NCBI GenBank assembly: GCA_028282785.1
Contig: JANQHE010000037.1
Coordinates: 124,001 to 188,000, forward strand
Source: Bacteroidales bacterium
GTDB lineage: Bacteria > Bacteroidota > Bacteroidia > Bacteroidales > UBA12077
Length of the DNA stretch: 64,000 nucleotides
Direction of reading: 5' to 3'
In this document: in pieces, positions 8,444 through 17,061 of the stretch
Position numbering within the stretch: position 1 is the first letter of the stretch
Layout of the letters: the number at the start of each line of letters is the position of its first letter
Translations under genes and position numbers: made by a program
The notes under the pieces: model-generated
What the model saw: the letters and a program-made list of their open reading frames with translations, nothing else
Told to the model about the DNA's origin: nothing
Databases searched by the model: none

Positions 8444-8757
8444 AAAATGGAAATTTATTTAGTTGTGATTTTCTGCAAAAATATTTATAATCGCCATAAC
8501 TGACTAATTATTTCAAAGCTAAAATTTATGCTTTTAAATATTGTTTTTTAACATAAAAAAAGATTTTTGAATATTTTTCGAATAAGCCCGCAAGATAAAA
8601 AACAATTTACTGTTAATCAATTTTTTACAAAGGTATTTTATTCGAATATGACAATCATGACAATTGTCATTATTTGGAATTAAAATTACGAGTCTTTAAC
8701 TTTGTTAAGTTTTAGCAAAACCTATCACTGTAGTTATGATTTCGTTCATGCAACCAA
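8444..8757. other. Gene-free leader region upstream of mce
   Basis: No coding frame with support was seen. The stretch is very AT-rich. It holds a TATTTTTG motif on the minus strand at 8476-8483, which could be a -7 element for the mce operon but lacks a well-placed -33 TTG, and the palindrome described separately at 8649-8669. Confidence 0.5.
8649..8669. promoter_or_regulatory. Candidate operator: direct plus inverted TGACAAT repeat
   Basis: TGACAATC is followed by the perfect palindrome TGACAATTGTCA (8658-8669). Three half-sites in 21 bases suggest a regulator binding site. It lies between the mce operon (starting at 8443) and the broken dodecin gene, in a long gene-free stretch. The cognate regulator is unknown. 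Confidence 0.4.
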
Positions 8758-8758
8758 A

Positions 8759-8781
8759 AAATCAGGCCAAAAGCCTGATTT
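8759..8781 (-). terminator. Intrinsic terminator after the dodecin locus
   Basis: AAATCAGGC pairs perfectly with GCCTGATTT across a five-base loop. On the minus strand the 3' arm runs into TTTTTGG. It lies just downstream of the dodecin stop at 8802. Confidence 0.75.
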
Positions 8782-8801
8782 AAATACGCTTAAACATTTC
8801 A

Positions 8802-9017
8802 CTACTTATTTCCCTCGAACTTAAATGAGACTTTTATTTTAGCCCGATATGCCTCAATCTTACCGTCTTTTAGATGCATATCCAATTCAGATACTTCTGC
8901 AATACGAAGGTCGCGGAGAGATTCAGCAGCTTTTGATACTGCATTTTCAGCAGCTTTTTCCTATGATTCAGTACTGGTACCAACCAGTTCAATAATTTTG
9001 TAAACAGTGTCGGACAT
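8802..9017 (-). pseudogene. Dodecin interrupted by an in-frame TAG
   Basis: The minus strand from ATG 9017 reads MSDTVYKIIELVGTSTES, then TAG at codon 19 (8961-8963), then in the same frame EKAAENAVSKAAESLRDLRI, AEVSELDMHLKDGKIEAYRA, KIKVSFKFEGNK and a final TAG. Apart from the stop, this is a complete 71-codon dodecin, a small flavin-binding dodecamer. In related bacterial dodecins I expect Trp before this Glu ('ESWEKA'), so one TGG-to-TAG change explains the break. A good ribosome binding site (AGGAGGT) precedes the start, and a terminator follows. It is either a fresh nonsense mutation or a base-call error. Restart after the stop would give a protein lacking the first strand. Confidence 0.85.
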
Positions 9018-9202
9018 GATACCTCCTATTTTAAACTCCAATAATTTGGAATAAATAAAGTTATTAAATATAGAAGGGATTGTCAATTTAAAACCAGATA
9101 TCCTACGTAACTTTGGTATATATGATATTCTATCAAAACTGTGCTAAGTTTATCATATTAGAATAGAAATTATTAATAATTTTATAGTAAGAAAGATGTA
9201 AC

Positions 9203-9889
9203 ATGTTCATGTGGGCAACAAATACGAATACTATTATTCGATTAATACGTATAGGTATAACAAACTGTTATTTAGTTGACAAAAAAGATGTAAAGATACT
9301 AATTGACACCGGACAAAAAAGTAAATCCGAAAAGTTGAAATCAAGCCTTTATCGACTTTTAGGCGATTGTAATCTGGACTATGTTATACTTACTCACGCA
9401 CATTATGATCATGCAGAAAATGCATTGATGTTAAAAAAGCTTTATTCTCCTAAAATCCTGATTCATAAAAACGAAGCTGATTTTCTTGAAAATGGCTTTA
9501 TGAAACTCCCGAAAGGAACTAATGTTACAGCAAATTTTATCTCAGCTTCAGGTAATAAATTTGCTAGTTGGATCGGAAAGTATGATGCGGTAACAGCTGA
9601 TATTAAAGTTACAGAAAACTACAGTTTAGAAAATACAGAAGGAATAGAAATTGTTCATACACCAGGACACACATCAGGCTCCATAAGTATTATTGTTGAT
9701 AATGAAATTGCCTTAGTTGGCGATACGTTATTTGGGATTTTTCCGAAAAGTGTTTTACCTCCGTTTGCCGATGATAAAATTGAATTGTATAAATCATGGA
9801 ATAAACTAATGGAAACATCATGTAAGATATTTTTACCAGCTCATGGAAAGACAATTAAAAGAGAAGTTTTAAAGAAAAAAATAAAATAG
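9203..9889 (+). CDS. MBL-fold metallo-hydrolase
   Basis: A 228-residue metallo-beta-lactamase-fold protein. The metal motif THAHYDHAEN (HxHxDH) is followed by the later ligands in HTPGHTSGSISI, 'LVGDTLFG' (Asp) and 'FLPAHGKT' (His). The set and length suit the glyoxalase II-like/hydrolase branch with two metal ions. The substrate cannot be told; thioesters, lactones and phosphodiesters are all handled by relatives. No signal peptide is seen, so it should be cytoplasmic. ATG codons at 9203 and 9209 are both possible. The gene stands alone between the dodecin remnant and the chemotaxis block, and ends at a strong hairpin. Confidence 0.9.
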   Translation: MFMWATNTNTIIRLIRIGITNCYLVDKKDVKILIDTGQKSKSEKLKSSLYRLLGDCNLDYVILTHAHYDHAENALMLKKLYSPKILIHKNEADFLENGFMKLPKGTNVTANFISASGNKFASWIGKYDAVTADIKVTENYSLENTEGIEIVHTPGHTSGSISIIVDNEIALVGDTLFGIFPKSVLPPFADDKIELYKSWNKLMETSCKIFLPAHGKTIKREVLKKKIK

Positions 9890-9890
9890 A

Positions 9891-9916
9891 AAGGGAGAAT
9901 GTGTTTATTCTCCCTT
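9891..9916 (+). terminator. Intrinsic terminator after the MBL hydrolase
   Basis: AAGGGAGAAT pairs perfectly with ATTCTCCCTT around the loop GTGTTT, two bases after the stop codon of the MBL-fold gene. Confidence 0.85.
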
Positions 9917-9989
9917 AATAATTAAGTATTAACTTAATCAAACCCTAACCCTAAATATATCAAATTCAAAAATCCTTTTTCTTATTAAT

Positions 9990-11135
9990 CTAATTTAACC
10001 TTAAGCCTACGTTATCAACTGTTTGTTTATCTATTTTAAAATATGATATTAATCCCATTAATTGTTCTGATTGGGATGAAAGTTCATCTGCACTGGTTGA
10101 CATTTCTTCAGAACTAGCTGCATTTTGTTGAGTTACAGAATTTAATTGCTGAATAGCACTGTTAATTTGATCCACACCCGAATTTTGTTCTATACTTGCA
10201 GCTGAAATTTCTTGAACTAATTTTGATGTTTTCTCAATTTCAGGAATAATTTGTGACATTAGTACTCCTGCATCCTCTGTAACTTTTAAGCTTGATGCAG
10301 AAAGATCATTTATTTCATCAGCAGCAATTTTGCTTCTTTCAGCTAATTTTCTTACTTCTGCTGCAACAACTGCAAAGCCTTTACCATGTTCACCTGCTCG
10401 TGCTGCTTCAACTGCTGCATTCAGTGCCAATATATTAGTTTGAAATGCAATATCGTTTACAATTGTTATCTTTTCAGCTATTTGTCTAATAGAACTCAAA
10501 CTTTCCTGTGCTGCTCCGGCAACTCTCGTAATACCTTCAGCAGCACTTAAAGCAATTTTTTCTGTCTGCTTTGCATTATCAGCATTTTGTTGGATGTTTG
10601 AAGACATTTGCTCCATTGATGAAGAAACCTCTTCTGTTGAAGCAGCTTGCTCAGAGGCTCCTTGTGATAATTGTTCCGAAGATGAACTTAATTGATGACT
10701 AGCTGATAACAGGTTCTCAGAATTTGACCTGATGTCAGTTACAATCGTTAATAGTTTATCTGATAAATCAGATAATGAATTATTTAATATCGCAATTTCA
10801 TTTTTTGAGTCACTCTTTTGATATTTCTCATCAAGTTTTCCCTCTGAAATTAAAACTACCTTATTTATAGCCTCTTTTAATGGTAGCTTAATCATTTTAG
10901 TTATAAGTACTAATGCAATAGTAGTTACTGATGCTGATATGATAAATGAAACTGCCTGATGAATATAACCTTTTGATTCATAATCTGAAACGAAACTTAC
11001 TATTATTACATTAATTACCAGAATTATTCCGATTTTTAGCAGAATAGAGTTTTTAAATAAGAGTCTTAACACGAGATAAGCAATTGGAATACTTAATGCT
11101 ATATCAATTAACTGACTTGTTATAATTTCTTTCAT
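9990..11135 (-). CDS. Methyl-accepting chemotaxis protein (short, no periplasmic sensor)
   Basis: A 381-residue MCP. Three hydrophobic segments occupy residues 10-26, 32-50 and 58-82 with almost no periplasmic loop, followed by a HAMP-like linker (80-135) and a long coiled-coil signalling domain. The tip that binds CheA/CheW is at residues 221-268, including [20 protein letters not shown] and [20 protein letters not shown]. Lacking a sensory loop, it probably senses membrane or cytoplasmic signals or pairs with other receptors. Its tip is almost the same as that of the next MCP (11334-13277), so the two arose by duplication. No CheA, CheR or CheB gene is in the window. Confidence 0.93.
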   Translation of the reverse strand: MKEIITSQLIDIALSIPIAYLVLRLLFKNSILLKIGIILVINVIIVSFVSDYESKGYIHQAVSFIISASVTTIALVLITKMIKLPLKEAINKVVLISEGKLDEKYQKSDSKNEIAILNNSLSDLSDKLLTIVTDIRSNSENLLSASHQLSSSSEQLSQGASEQAASTEEVSSSMEQMSSNIQQNADNAKQTEKIALSAAEGITRVAGAAQESLSSIRQIAEKITIVNDIAFQTNILALNAAVEAARAGEHGKGFAVVAAEVRKLAERSKIAADEINDLSASSLKVTEDAGVLMSQIIPEIEKTSKLVQEISAASIEQNSGVDQINSAIQQLNSVTQQNAASSEEMSTSADELSSQSEQLMGLISYFKIDKQTVDNVGLRLN

Positions 11136-11275
11136 TTGCTAAACAATTTAATTTCCACTAGTTCATTTAATAATAAATTAAGAGTATTATACAAATTAAA
11201 AAAGAAATTGCTTTCTTATTGAAATATTTATGGTGACATAAATCATCAAAACACGATAGTATATATCACCAAAAA

Positions 11276-11293
11276 GGAGGATAAAAATCCTCC
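11276..11293 (-). terminator. Intrinsic terminator after the long MCP
   Basis: On the minus strand GGAGGAT pairs with ATCCTCC across a TTTT loop, and the 3' arm continues into a T-run (plus-strand A-run 11271-11275). It lies downstream of the MCP gene ending at 11334, so the signalling operon ends here and the short MCP has its own transcript. Confidence 0.75.
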
Positions 11294-11333
11294 CTTAAAG
11301 TACTTAAAAAAAGCTGTATAAACTAAATCACTA

Positions 11334-13277
11334 TTAAAATGATTCAAATTCACCATCTAACTTATCACTATCTGTTAACTTTAAATCGAAACCATTATTT
11401 TCTAACTCCTTGTTATTAGAACCTCTACCAGAACCTGATTTTTGTTTTATTTTATCTATTTCCGAAGAAAATTGTTGAAGTTTATTTTTATTAACCTCAA
11501 AATTGTTATCAATTCCATCTACTTTGAAGAAACTAACTACATGTCTTAATTGATCTGCCTGGCTAGCTAATTCTTCGGAACTTGTTGCCATTTCTTCACT
11601 GGCAGCTGCATTTTGTTGTGTAACCTCACTTAATTGCTGTATTGCACTATTTATCTGATCTGAGCCTGTGTTTTGTTCTAAACTGGCTGCGGATATCTCT
11701 TGAACTAATTTTGCCGTTCTTTCAATTTCAGGGATAATTTCTCCCATTAAACCACCGGCATCTTCAGTAACTTTTAAACTCTTTCCGGATAATTCATTTA
11801 TTTCATCGGCCGCAATTTTACTTCGTTCAGCAAGTTTTCTTACTTCCGCTGCGACAACCGCAAATCCTTTTCCGTGTTCTCCGGCACGTGCAGCTTCAAC
11901 AGCCGCGTTTAACGCTAAAATATTTGTTTGGAATGCAATGTCGTTAACAATCGTAATTTTCTCCGCAATTTGCTTAATTGAGCTTAAACTTTCCTGAGCC
12001 GCTCCAGCAACTCTCGTAATACCCTCAACAGCACCTAAAGCAATTTTTTCTGTCTGCTTTGCATTATCAGCATTTTGCTGGATGTTTGAAGACATTTCTT
12101 CCATAGAAGAAGAAACCTCTTCGGTTGATGACGCTTGTTCTGATGCCCCTTGAGATAATCGCTGTGTTGCGCTGCTTATCTGCTGGCTTGCAGATGCCAC
12201 ATTATTAGCTCCTGAAATTATATTATTAACAATATTTTTTAGGTTTAATATTAATTTATCAAATGAAATTGCCAATATACCTATTTCATCTTTTCTATTT
12301 CTGTACTCTTTTGTTCGGGCTATATTAAGGTTTCCATTTGACATTTCGGTCAAATCAATCGATAACTGACTTAATACATAACCTATAAGTTTAGAAATTG
12401 ATATGTTTAATATTACAACCAAGAGTGAAATTAATAATAGTATCATAAAAATATTACGAAAAATTGCTTTAAGGCTAGAAAAACTCTCTTCCGTTGAATT
12501 AACGTTGTCCGTATCCAACTGTATTATAAGCTCATTAGATAACTTGAGAATTTCATCGCTAATTTTATCATATTTTTCAATATTCTCTACAAATTGTAAA
12601 GTTAAATCCTTAATTTTCACATTCGCTTGTATTGCATTATCTGGTAAGGCTGCAAATTGTGTGTTTTTTAACCTCTCTTTATCTATTTCGGCCTGATTTA
12701 TTGCTTCATTTAAGAATTGAATTAATTCATTTTTATATGCAATATCTTTTTCAATTTTTAAAAACAAGGTATGGATGTTAAAAAGGTTATTGTTTGCTAA
12801 ATTGGCTCCTTGAATAACTACCCTTTCAATTGTAGATACGTTTCCTCTGGTATTTACATCCGCTAACCTCAAACTAATATTTTCTATAAAACTGTTCGAC
12901 TGGCCTAATGATTCATTAATTAGATTTTCAATACGCTTGTTAATAGAAATATTATCTTCTTTCAATTGTTTTACTTTTACTAACTCAGCCCAAAAGCTTT
13001 TAATTTCTGAATGGTATGAAGTATTATTTGCAATAGCTTCAATTTCAGCATAATCTTTCTCAAGTTGTTCAAATGTTATTTTATTATTCAAATAATCTTT
13101 TACAAGCACTGCAACTTGCCTGAACATATTTGATTCCTGAATATTTCGCGTTCTTTCTTGTGTTATATGCTTAAGTTTGTTATTAAAGCTAAACATAAAT
13201 AATAATAATAGAACTATTAATAAAAGTTGTCCCAGTGTTCCTAATAATAGTTTGAATTTAATTTTAAGATTTTTCAT
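11334..13277 (-). CDS. Methyl-accepting chemotaxis protein with large periplasmic domain
   Basis: A 647-residue MCP with classical layout. A first membrane segment (about 10-30) is followed by a helical periplasmic sensor of about 240 residues rich in Asn, Leu and Lys, a second membrane segment (about 275-298), HAMP, and a methyl-accepting domain with the tip [20 protein letters not shown] and [20 protein letters not shown]. The helical sensor resembles four-helix-bundle ligand domains, but the ligand cannot be named. It is the last gene of a run with cheW (8-base gap) and a CheY-like gene upstream. The C-terminal 60 residues after the coiled coil are charged and disordered. Confidence 0.93.
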   Translation of the reverse strand: MKNLKIKFKLLLGTLGQLLLIVLLLLFMFSFNNKLKHITQERTRNIQESNMFRQVAVLVKDYLNNKITFEQLEKDYAEIEAIANNTSYHSEIKSFWAELVKVKQLKEDNISINKRIENLINESLGQSNSFIENISLRLADVNTRGNVSTIERVVIQGANLANNNLFNIHTLFLKIEKDIAYKNELIQFLNEAINQAEIDKERLKNTQFAALPDNAIQANVKIKDLTLQFVENIEKYDKISDEILKLSNELIIQLDTDNVNSTEESFSSLKAIFRNIFMILLLISLLVVILNISISKLIGYVLSQLSIDLTEMSNGNLNIARTKEYRNRKDEIGILAISFDKLILNLKNIVNNIISGANNVASASQQISSATQRLSQGASEQASSTEEVSSSMEEMSSNIQQNADNAKQTEKIALGAVEGITRVAGAAQESLSSIKQIAEKITIVNDIAFQTNILALNAAVEAARAGEHGKGFAVVAAEVRKLAERSKIAADEINELSGKSLKVTEDAGGLMGEIIPEIERTAKLVQEISAASLEQNTGSDQINSAIQQLSEVTQQNAAASEEMATSSEELASQADQLRHVVSFFKVDGIDNNFEVNKNKLQQFSSEIDKIKQKSGSGRGSNNKELENNGFDLKLTDSDKLDGEFESF

Positions 13278-13285
13278 TGCTTGTT

Positions 13286-13777
13286 TTATATATTTAGTTT
13301 TACTTCTTTAATTTCTTTAATTTCTCCATCCGTAAAAAGTTTTATCAAATCCAATATCATAATAAAGTTATCATCGATATTAACAACGCCGGAAATGAAT
13401 TCAGACTTATAAGTTTTACCGATATTTGGAGAGGATTCGATCATTGCATCATCAATTTCGCGAACAGCAATAACCGAATCAACCAAAGCTCCAATATGTA
13501 TCATTTCTTTATTTGTTTGAAGGTCCATAACTACAATACAGGTATTATCTGTAAATTCGGTTGGTGGCATATTAAATTTCATTCTTGTATCAATTACAGG
13601 AAGTACCATTCCTCTTAAATTTATAACTCCTTTCATGTAATCAGGAGATTTTGGAACTTTTGTAATTTCTTGTAGTTCGAGAATATTAAGTACTTCATCT
13701 ACATGAGCTCCATATTCTTCTTCTCCTATTTTAAATGTTAAATAAGATTTGACTTTTGAGTTTGTTGCTGTATTCAT
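13286..13777 (-). CDS. cheW: CheW chemotaxis coupling protein
   Basis: A 163-residue single-domain CheW: '[20 protein letters not shown]', '[20 protein letters not shown]', '[10 protein letters not shown]' and '[15 protein letters not shown]' are the standard motifs of the two beta barrels that link receptors to the CheA kinase. It lies 8 bases before the MCP gene and 23 after the CheY-like gene, all on the minus strand. With no cheA nearby it must use a kinase encoded elsewhere. Length is normal. Confidence 0.95.
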   Translation of the reverse strand: MNTATNSKVKSYLTFKIGEEEYGAHVDEVLNILELQEITKVPKSPDYMKGVINLRGMVLPVIDTRMKFNMPPTEFTDNTCIVVMDLQTNKEMIHIGALVDSVIAVREIDDAMIESSPNIGKTYKSEFISGVVNIDDNFIMILDLIKLFTDGEIKEIKEVKLNI

Positions 13778-13800
13778 CTCAATATAAATTAATTTATAAA

Positions 13801-14208
13801 TTAGCTGTGACCATTTTGCAGGTTAATGCCCTTTGGGAAAAATAACTTATTGTTTTTTACGGAATTAATAGCATCCTGAAGTTCATCATGGATATTGGCT
13901 TTAAATACACAAGATTTAAAACCCGCTTCAATCAATTCATTTAAGTAAGCTTTATCCGTATAGTTCGTTACCGCAATAAATTTAAGATATTGATTATCCC
14001 ACATCGATTTTTTTACCGTTTCAATTCCATTTAGGTGAGGCATCTCGATATCCATAATAATAATGTCGGCATCGCATTTATTTTTAAGCTCTAAAAATTC
14101 AAGACCATCACCTACCATTTTAATCACTTCGTGACCTAACATATTTTCAAGATAGAATTTAATACCTTCTCTAAATGTTTTACTGTCGTCAACAACTATA
14201 AATTTCAT
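13801..14208 (-). CDS. CheY-like / LytTR-less single-domain response regulator
   Basis: A 135-residue receiver domain with 'IVVDDSKTFREGIKFYL' (acidic pocket), the phosphorylated Asp near residue 53 in 'IIIMDIEMPHLNGIE', a Thr switch in 'FIAVTNYTDKAY' and the conserved Lys in 'SCVFKANIHDEL'. No output domain follows, so it acts through protein contact, as CheY does. The sequence around the Asp resembles NarL-type receivers more than classical CheY. Its partner is probably the chemosensory set downstream (cheW and MCP). It sits first in the 14208-11334 run. Confidence 0.88.
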   Translation of the reverse strand: MKFIVVDDSKTFREGIKFYLENMLGHEVIKMVGDGLEFLELKNKCDADIIIMDIEMPHLNGIETVKKSMWDNQYLKFIAVTNYTDKAYLNELIEAGFKSCVFKANIHDELQDAINSVKNNKLFFPKGINLQNGHS

Positions 14209-14664
14209 CTTTTCGCCTTATTAAGATAATAGCCTTAAAAAACCTTAAATTTTTATTGTTTAGATCATTTGATATAAGAAGCTTGAGTATTATAAAATTT
14301 AATTATAGCATAAAGCTTTAATCTTGGTATTTAATCCCGAATGAAGTAGCTTTCTATGATCAATCGGATTACATATTAATTCTGAAAGCTTCAATCTTTT
14401 TGTAACATACTGCAATCTCAAAGCATTGATTATTTCAAATTCATCTAAATAATATTCAATCTTACTAAACTTAAAAACCATGTAAGAATTGATATTAGGG
14501 TTATTTGTTATTCTCATATTATTAACTTTATCAATAATGATATTTCTAGACAAATTTATTGTGATTTTAAACTCATTTAAAGGGGAGAATACACCTAAAC
14601 GATAGGGGAAAAACCCCAAAAAAGATTAAATAAAATAAATGAGAAGGTTAAAAAATACGCTTGA
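14209..14664. other. Mostly gene-free spacer between the two signalling units
   Basis: About 455 bases between the CheY-like gene and the NarL-type regulator. A small G4/C4 hairpin (AGGGGAAAAACCCC) at about 14604-14617 lies just downstream of the regulator and may be a weak terminator for it. A doubtful short reading frame is listed separately; otherwise nothing recognisable. Confidence 0.45.
14299..14517 (-). CDS. Doubtful small hypothetical protein
   Basis: A 72-residue frame from an ATG at 14517. A longer reading from a TTG at 14619 would begin inside the G4/C4 hairpin and is unlikely. The protein (for example 'SYMVFKFSKIEYYLDEFEII' and 'LRLQYVTKRLKLSELI') is not recognised. It has a plausible mixed alpha/beta composition but no motif, no signal peptide and no clear ribosome binding site. 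It may be a degenerate remnant of a larger gene or chance in AT-rich DNA. Confidence 0.25.
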   Translation of the reverse strand: MRITNNPNINSYMVFKFSKIEYYLDEFEIINALRLQYVTKRLKLSELICNPIDHRKLLHSGLNTKIKALCYN

Positions 14665-15327
14665 CTAAATCTCGATGAGGTGGTTTTTTATTGCAAACAT
14701 TACGAGATGAGCCGCATTTTTGGTTGATGTTTTAGACAAAAGGTTTGTACGATGGTTATCAATAGTTTTTGAGCTAAGATGCAATTTCTCTGCAATTTCA
14801 TTATTTGTAAATCCCTGACAAATTAATTGTAATACTTCTGTTTCCCTTTTTGATAAAACCAATTTGTTATCACCAATAGAATCTGCTCCTTCTTTTCCAA
14901 TTTTAAAGATTAAATTCCTTAAAACATCCTGGGGAAAATAGTTATCACCTTTAAGTATAGTATTTATTGCTTCTTTAAGTTCTTCTTTACCAGATGTTTT
15001 TTGCACAAAACCTAATACTCCGGCTTTAATCATTTTGTAATAATAAATGTGATCACTATAACTTGATAAAGTAATTATTTTTAGGTCGGGATACTTTTTA
15101 AGAGCTTTTTCTGTTGCTTCAATACCATCCATTTCAGGCATTGAAATATCCATAAGAATAATATCCGGCAGTTGTTGTTTCAATATGTTTAATAATTCTG
15201 TTCCTGTGCTTGCTTCATTGATCACAATAAAATCTTCAATTTGAGATAATACGGATTTTAAGCCATCTCGAAATATAGCATGGTCATCAACAATAATAAT
15301 TTTCACTTTATTTATCATCATTAACAA
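14665..15327 (-). CDS. NarL/LuxR family response regulator
   Basis: A 220-residue two-domain regulator. The receiver (about 8-125) has 'IIVDDHAIFRDGL', the phosphorylated Asp60 in 'IILMDISMPEMDGIE', and a Lys in 'FVQKTSGKEEL'. A LuxR-type helix-turn-helix ends the protein: 'LSKRETEVLQLICQGFTNNE' followed by 'IAEKLHLSSKTIDNHRTNLL'. Its start overlaps the upstream PAS kinase stop by 7 bases, so the two form a pair translated together. Targets are unknown; the neighbouring chemosensory genes are candidates only by position. An internal ATG three codons downstream is equally good as a start. Confidence 0.95.
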   Translation of the reverse strand: MLMMINKVKIIIVDDHAIFRDGLKSVLSQIEDFIVINEASTGTELLNILKQQLPDIILMDISMPEMDGIEATEKALKKYPDLKIITLSSYSDHIYYYKMIKAGVLGFVQKTSGKEELKEAINTILKGDNYFPQDVLRNLIFKIGKEGADSIGDNKLVLSKRETEVLQLICQGFTNNEIAEKLHLSSKTIDNHRTNLLSKTSTKNAAHLVMFAIKNHLIEI

Positions 15328-16946
15328 TTTAAAGGAACCATTATTTCAACATATACTCCTTCATCTTCAATACTTTCTACCTTAAATTCACCATTTAATG
15401 AATTAATTCTATTTTTCATATTAAAAATACCCATTCCGGTTCTGGTATTCAATACTTTTTCAGTATCGAATCCTTTTCCATTGTCTTTATACAACATAAA
15501 AACATGGCCATGTTTCAAATAATATTTTACTGTTATATTATCAGCTTTTGCATATTTGAGCGTATTATTTATCAATTCGGTAGTAATCCGATAAAATGCA
15601 ATTTCGGTATTTTCATCAAATCTATGTTCTAACTCAAAGTGTAAATCAATATCTATCTCTTTTAATCCGGATAATTTTGTAACAAATGATTCAACAGCAG
15701 CTTTCAAGCCAAAGTTTTGCAAGACATGAGGGCTAACATTATTTGAAATTTCATTTATACTGGATATTGCTTCATTTATTGTATTACTTATTTTAGTTAT
15801 CAATTCATTCCTAAGTTGATGATTCGTTGTATCACTTAATGATTGGATATACAATTTAATAGCAGACATTACAGGAGAAACGCCATCATGTAAATCTTTA
15901 GCAACCCTGTTCCGCTCCCTCTCCTCAGCATTAATCATTGCATGTAGCACTTTTTGTTGCATTTTTTGCTTATCCGTAACATCAGATATAATTCCTTCTA
16001 CAATGATCTCATTGTTTGATTTATATACATTAAAAATTCGATCATTAAACCAATGTATTTTATTATTAATATCATAGATTCTATATTCTAATTTATAACT
16101 TTCTCCTACTTTTATATTTTTAAAAAATTCATCAATACCAGGTTTGTCATCCGGATGAATAGCTTCATCCCACTTAATTGAATCATTTTTTAAATTTTCG
16201 GGATCAAAACCTAATATCTCTTTTACTCTAGACGACCAGTACAATGCTCCTCTTTCAAGAGAGTATATATACGTAATTTCCGGGGAATTCTCAGTTAACC
16301 TTCTATATTTTGCCTCACTTTCCTTTAAAGCAATTTCGGCCAACTTTTGCTCAGAAATATCATGAATAACAGCAACCAAATATTCCATACCCAGGATTTT
16401 TTTCATACTAACGGAAGTTTCCGTATAAAACTCTTTGCTCTTTTTAAAATTGGTATGTACCCAATCAAACTTTTGCGGTTCTCCATTTCTTGCCAGTTGG
16501 ATTTTTTTATTTGCTAACTTTGAAGATTCAATTCCATTAGGTTGATATTTTGGTGATACCTGGTAAGGTTTTATACCGATTATTTGATTTTTTGTGCATT
16601 CAAAAATCTCTAAAGTTTTTGAATTACAGTCAAAAAAACTATTATTCTCATCTAAAATGAAAATGGCATCGTTTGCAATTTCAAAAAGAATATCATGTTT
16701 TGATTTCTCTTCTTCAAACCGCTTTTTAAATTTTACAGTTTCCAACACTCCTGATCTTACTAAAAGAAATATGATAATTGAAGCTACAAGAACATAAAAC
16801 CATCCTTTGTAAGTTTGGATTTGTGTTAATAAATAAGGGTTATGTATAAATTTTAAGGCGAGCCTATCTGAAAAAATTATCCATAGAAAACTAAATGCGA
16901 AAAAGACTAAAGATACTCTTAAAGCTTGCTTATTAAAAACTTTCAT
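15321..16946 (-). CDS. PAS-domain sensor histidine kinase (HisKA_3 type)
   Basis: A 541-residue membrane kinase. Two membrane segments (about 11-28 and 47-65) are followed by two PAS domains (about 85-205 and 210-325; 'DILFEIANDAIFILDENNSF' and 'PEITYIYSLERGALYWSSRV'). A PAC motif precedes the dimerisation domain with phosphorylated His in 'EERERNRVAKDLHDGVSPVM'. The ATPase domain ends with 'KDNGKGFDTEKV' and 'GMGIFNMKNRINSLNGEF'. This layout belongs to the NarX/DesK-like kinases that pair with NarL-type regulators, matching the overlapping gene downstream. The short periplasmic loop suggests sensing through the PAS domains or membrane. Confidence 0.94.
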   Translation of the reverse strand: MKVFNKQALRVSLVFFAFSFLWIIFSDRLALKFIHNPYLLTQIQTYKGWFYVLVASIIIFLLVRSGVLETVKFKKRFEEEKSKHDILFEIANDAIFILDENNSFFDCNSKTLEIFECTKNQIIGIKPYQVSPKYQPNGIESSKLANKKIQLARNGEPQKFDWVHTNFKKSKEFYTETSVSMKKILGMEYLVAVIHDISEQKLAEIALKESEAKYRRLTENSPEITYIYSLERGALYWSSRVKEILGFDPENLKNDSIKWDEAIHPDDKPGIDEFFKNIKVGESYKLEYRIYDINNKIHWFNDRIFNVYKSNNEIIVEGIISDVTDKQKMQQKVLHAMINAEERERNRVAKDLHDGVSPVMSAIKLYIQSLSDTTNHQLRNELITKISNTINEAISSINEISNNVSPHVLQNFGLKAAVESFVTKLSGLKEIDIDLHFELEHRFDENTEIAFYRITTELINNTLKYAKADNITVKYYLKHGHVFMLYKDNGKGFDTEKVLNTRTGMGIFNMKNRINSLNGEFKVESIEDEGVYVEIMVPLNC

Positions 16947-17061
16947 ATGGGCTTAAGCGTTATAAAAACATTTATACTCCAAAGGGGTACAAAAGTTATT
17001 AATTATAACTTCAATTGTCAATAAAAAACTATTTTTAAATCTTATACATTATTTTTGGCAA

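Noticed and set aside
8961-8963. TAG in the dodecin gene as a pyrrolysine or recoded codon
   Set aside because: Dodecins have no known recoding, TAG is used as an ordinary stop elsewhere, and the expected residue is Trp, one base change from TAG. Nonsense mutation or error is simpler.
14299-14619. Longer form of the small hypothetical protein starting at TTG 14619
   Set aside because: The start lies inside a G4/C4 hairpin and the added 34 residues look like read-through of non-coding DNA. Only the shorter ATG form is kept, at low confidence.
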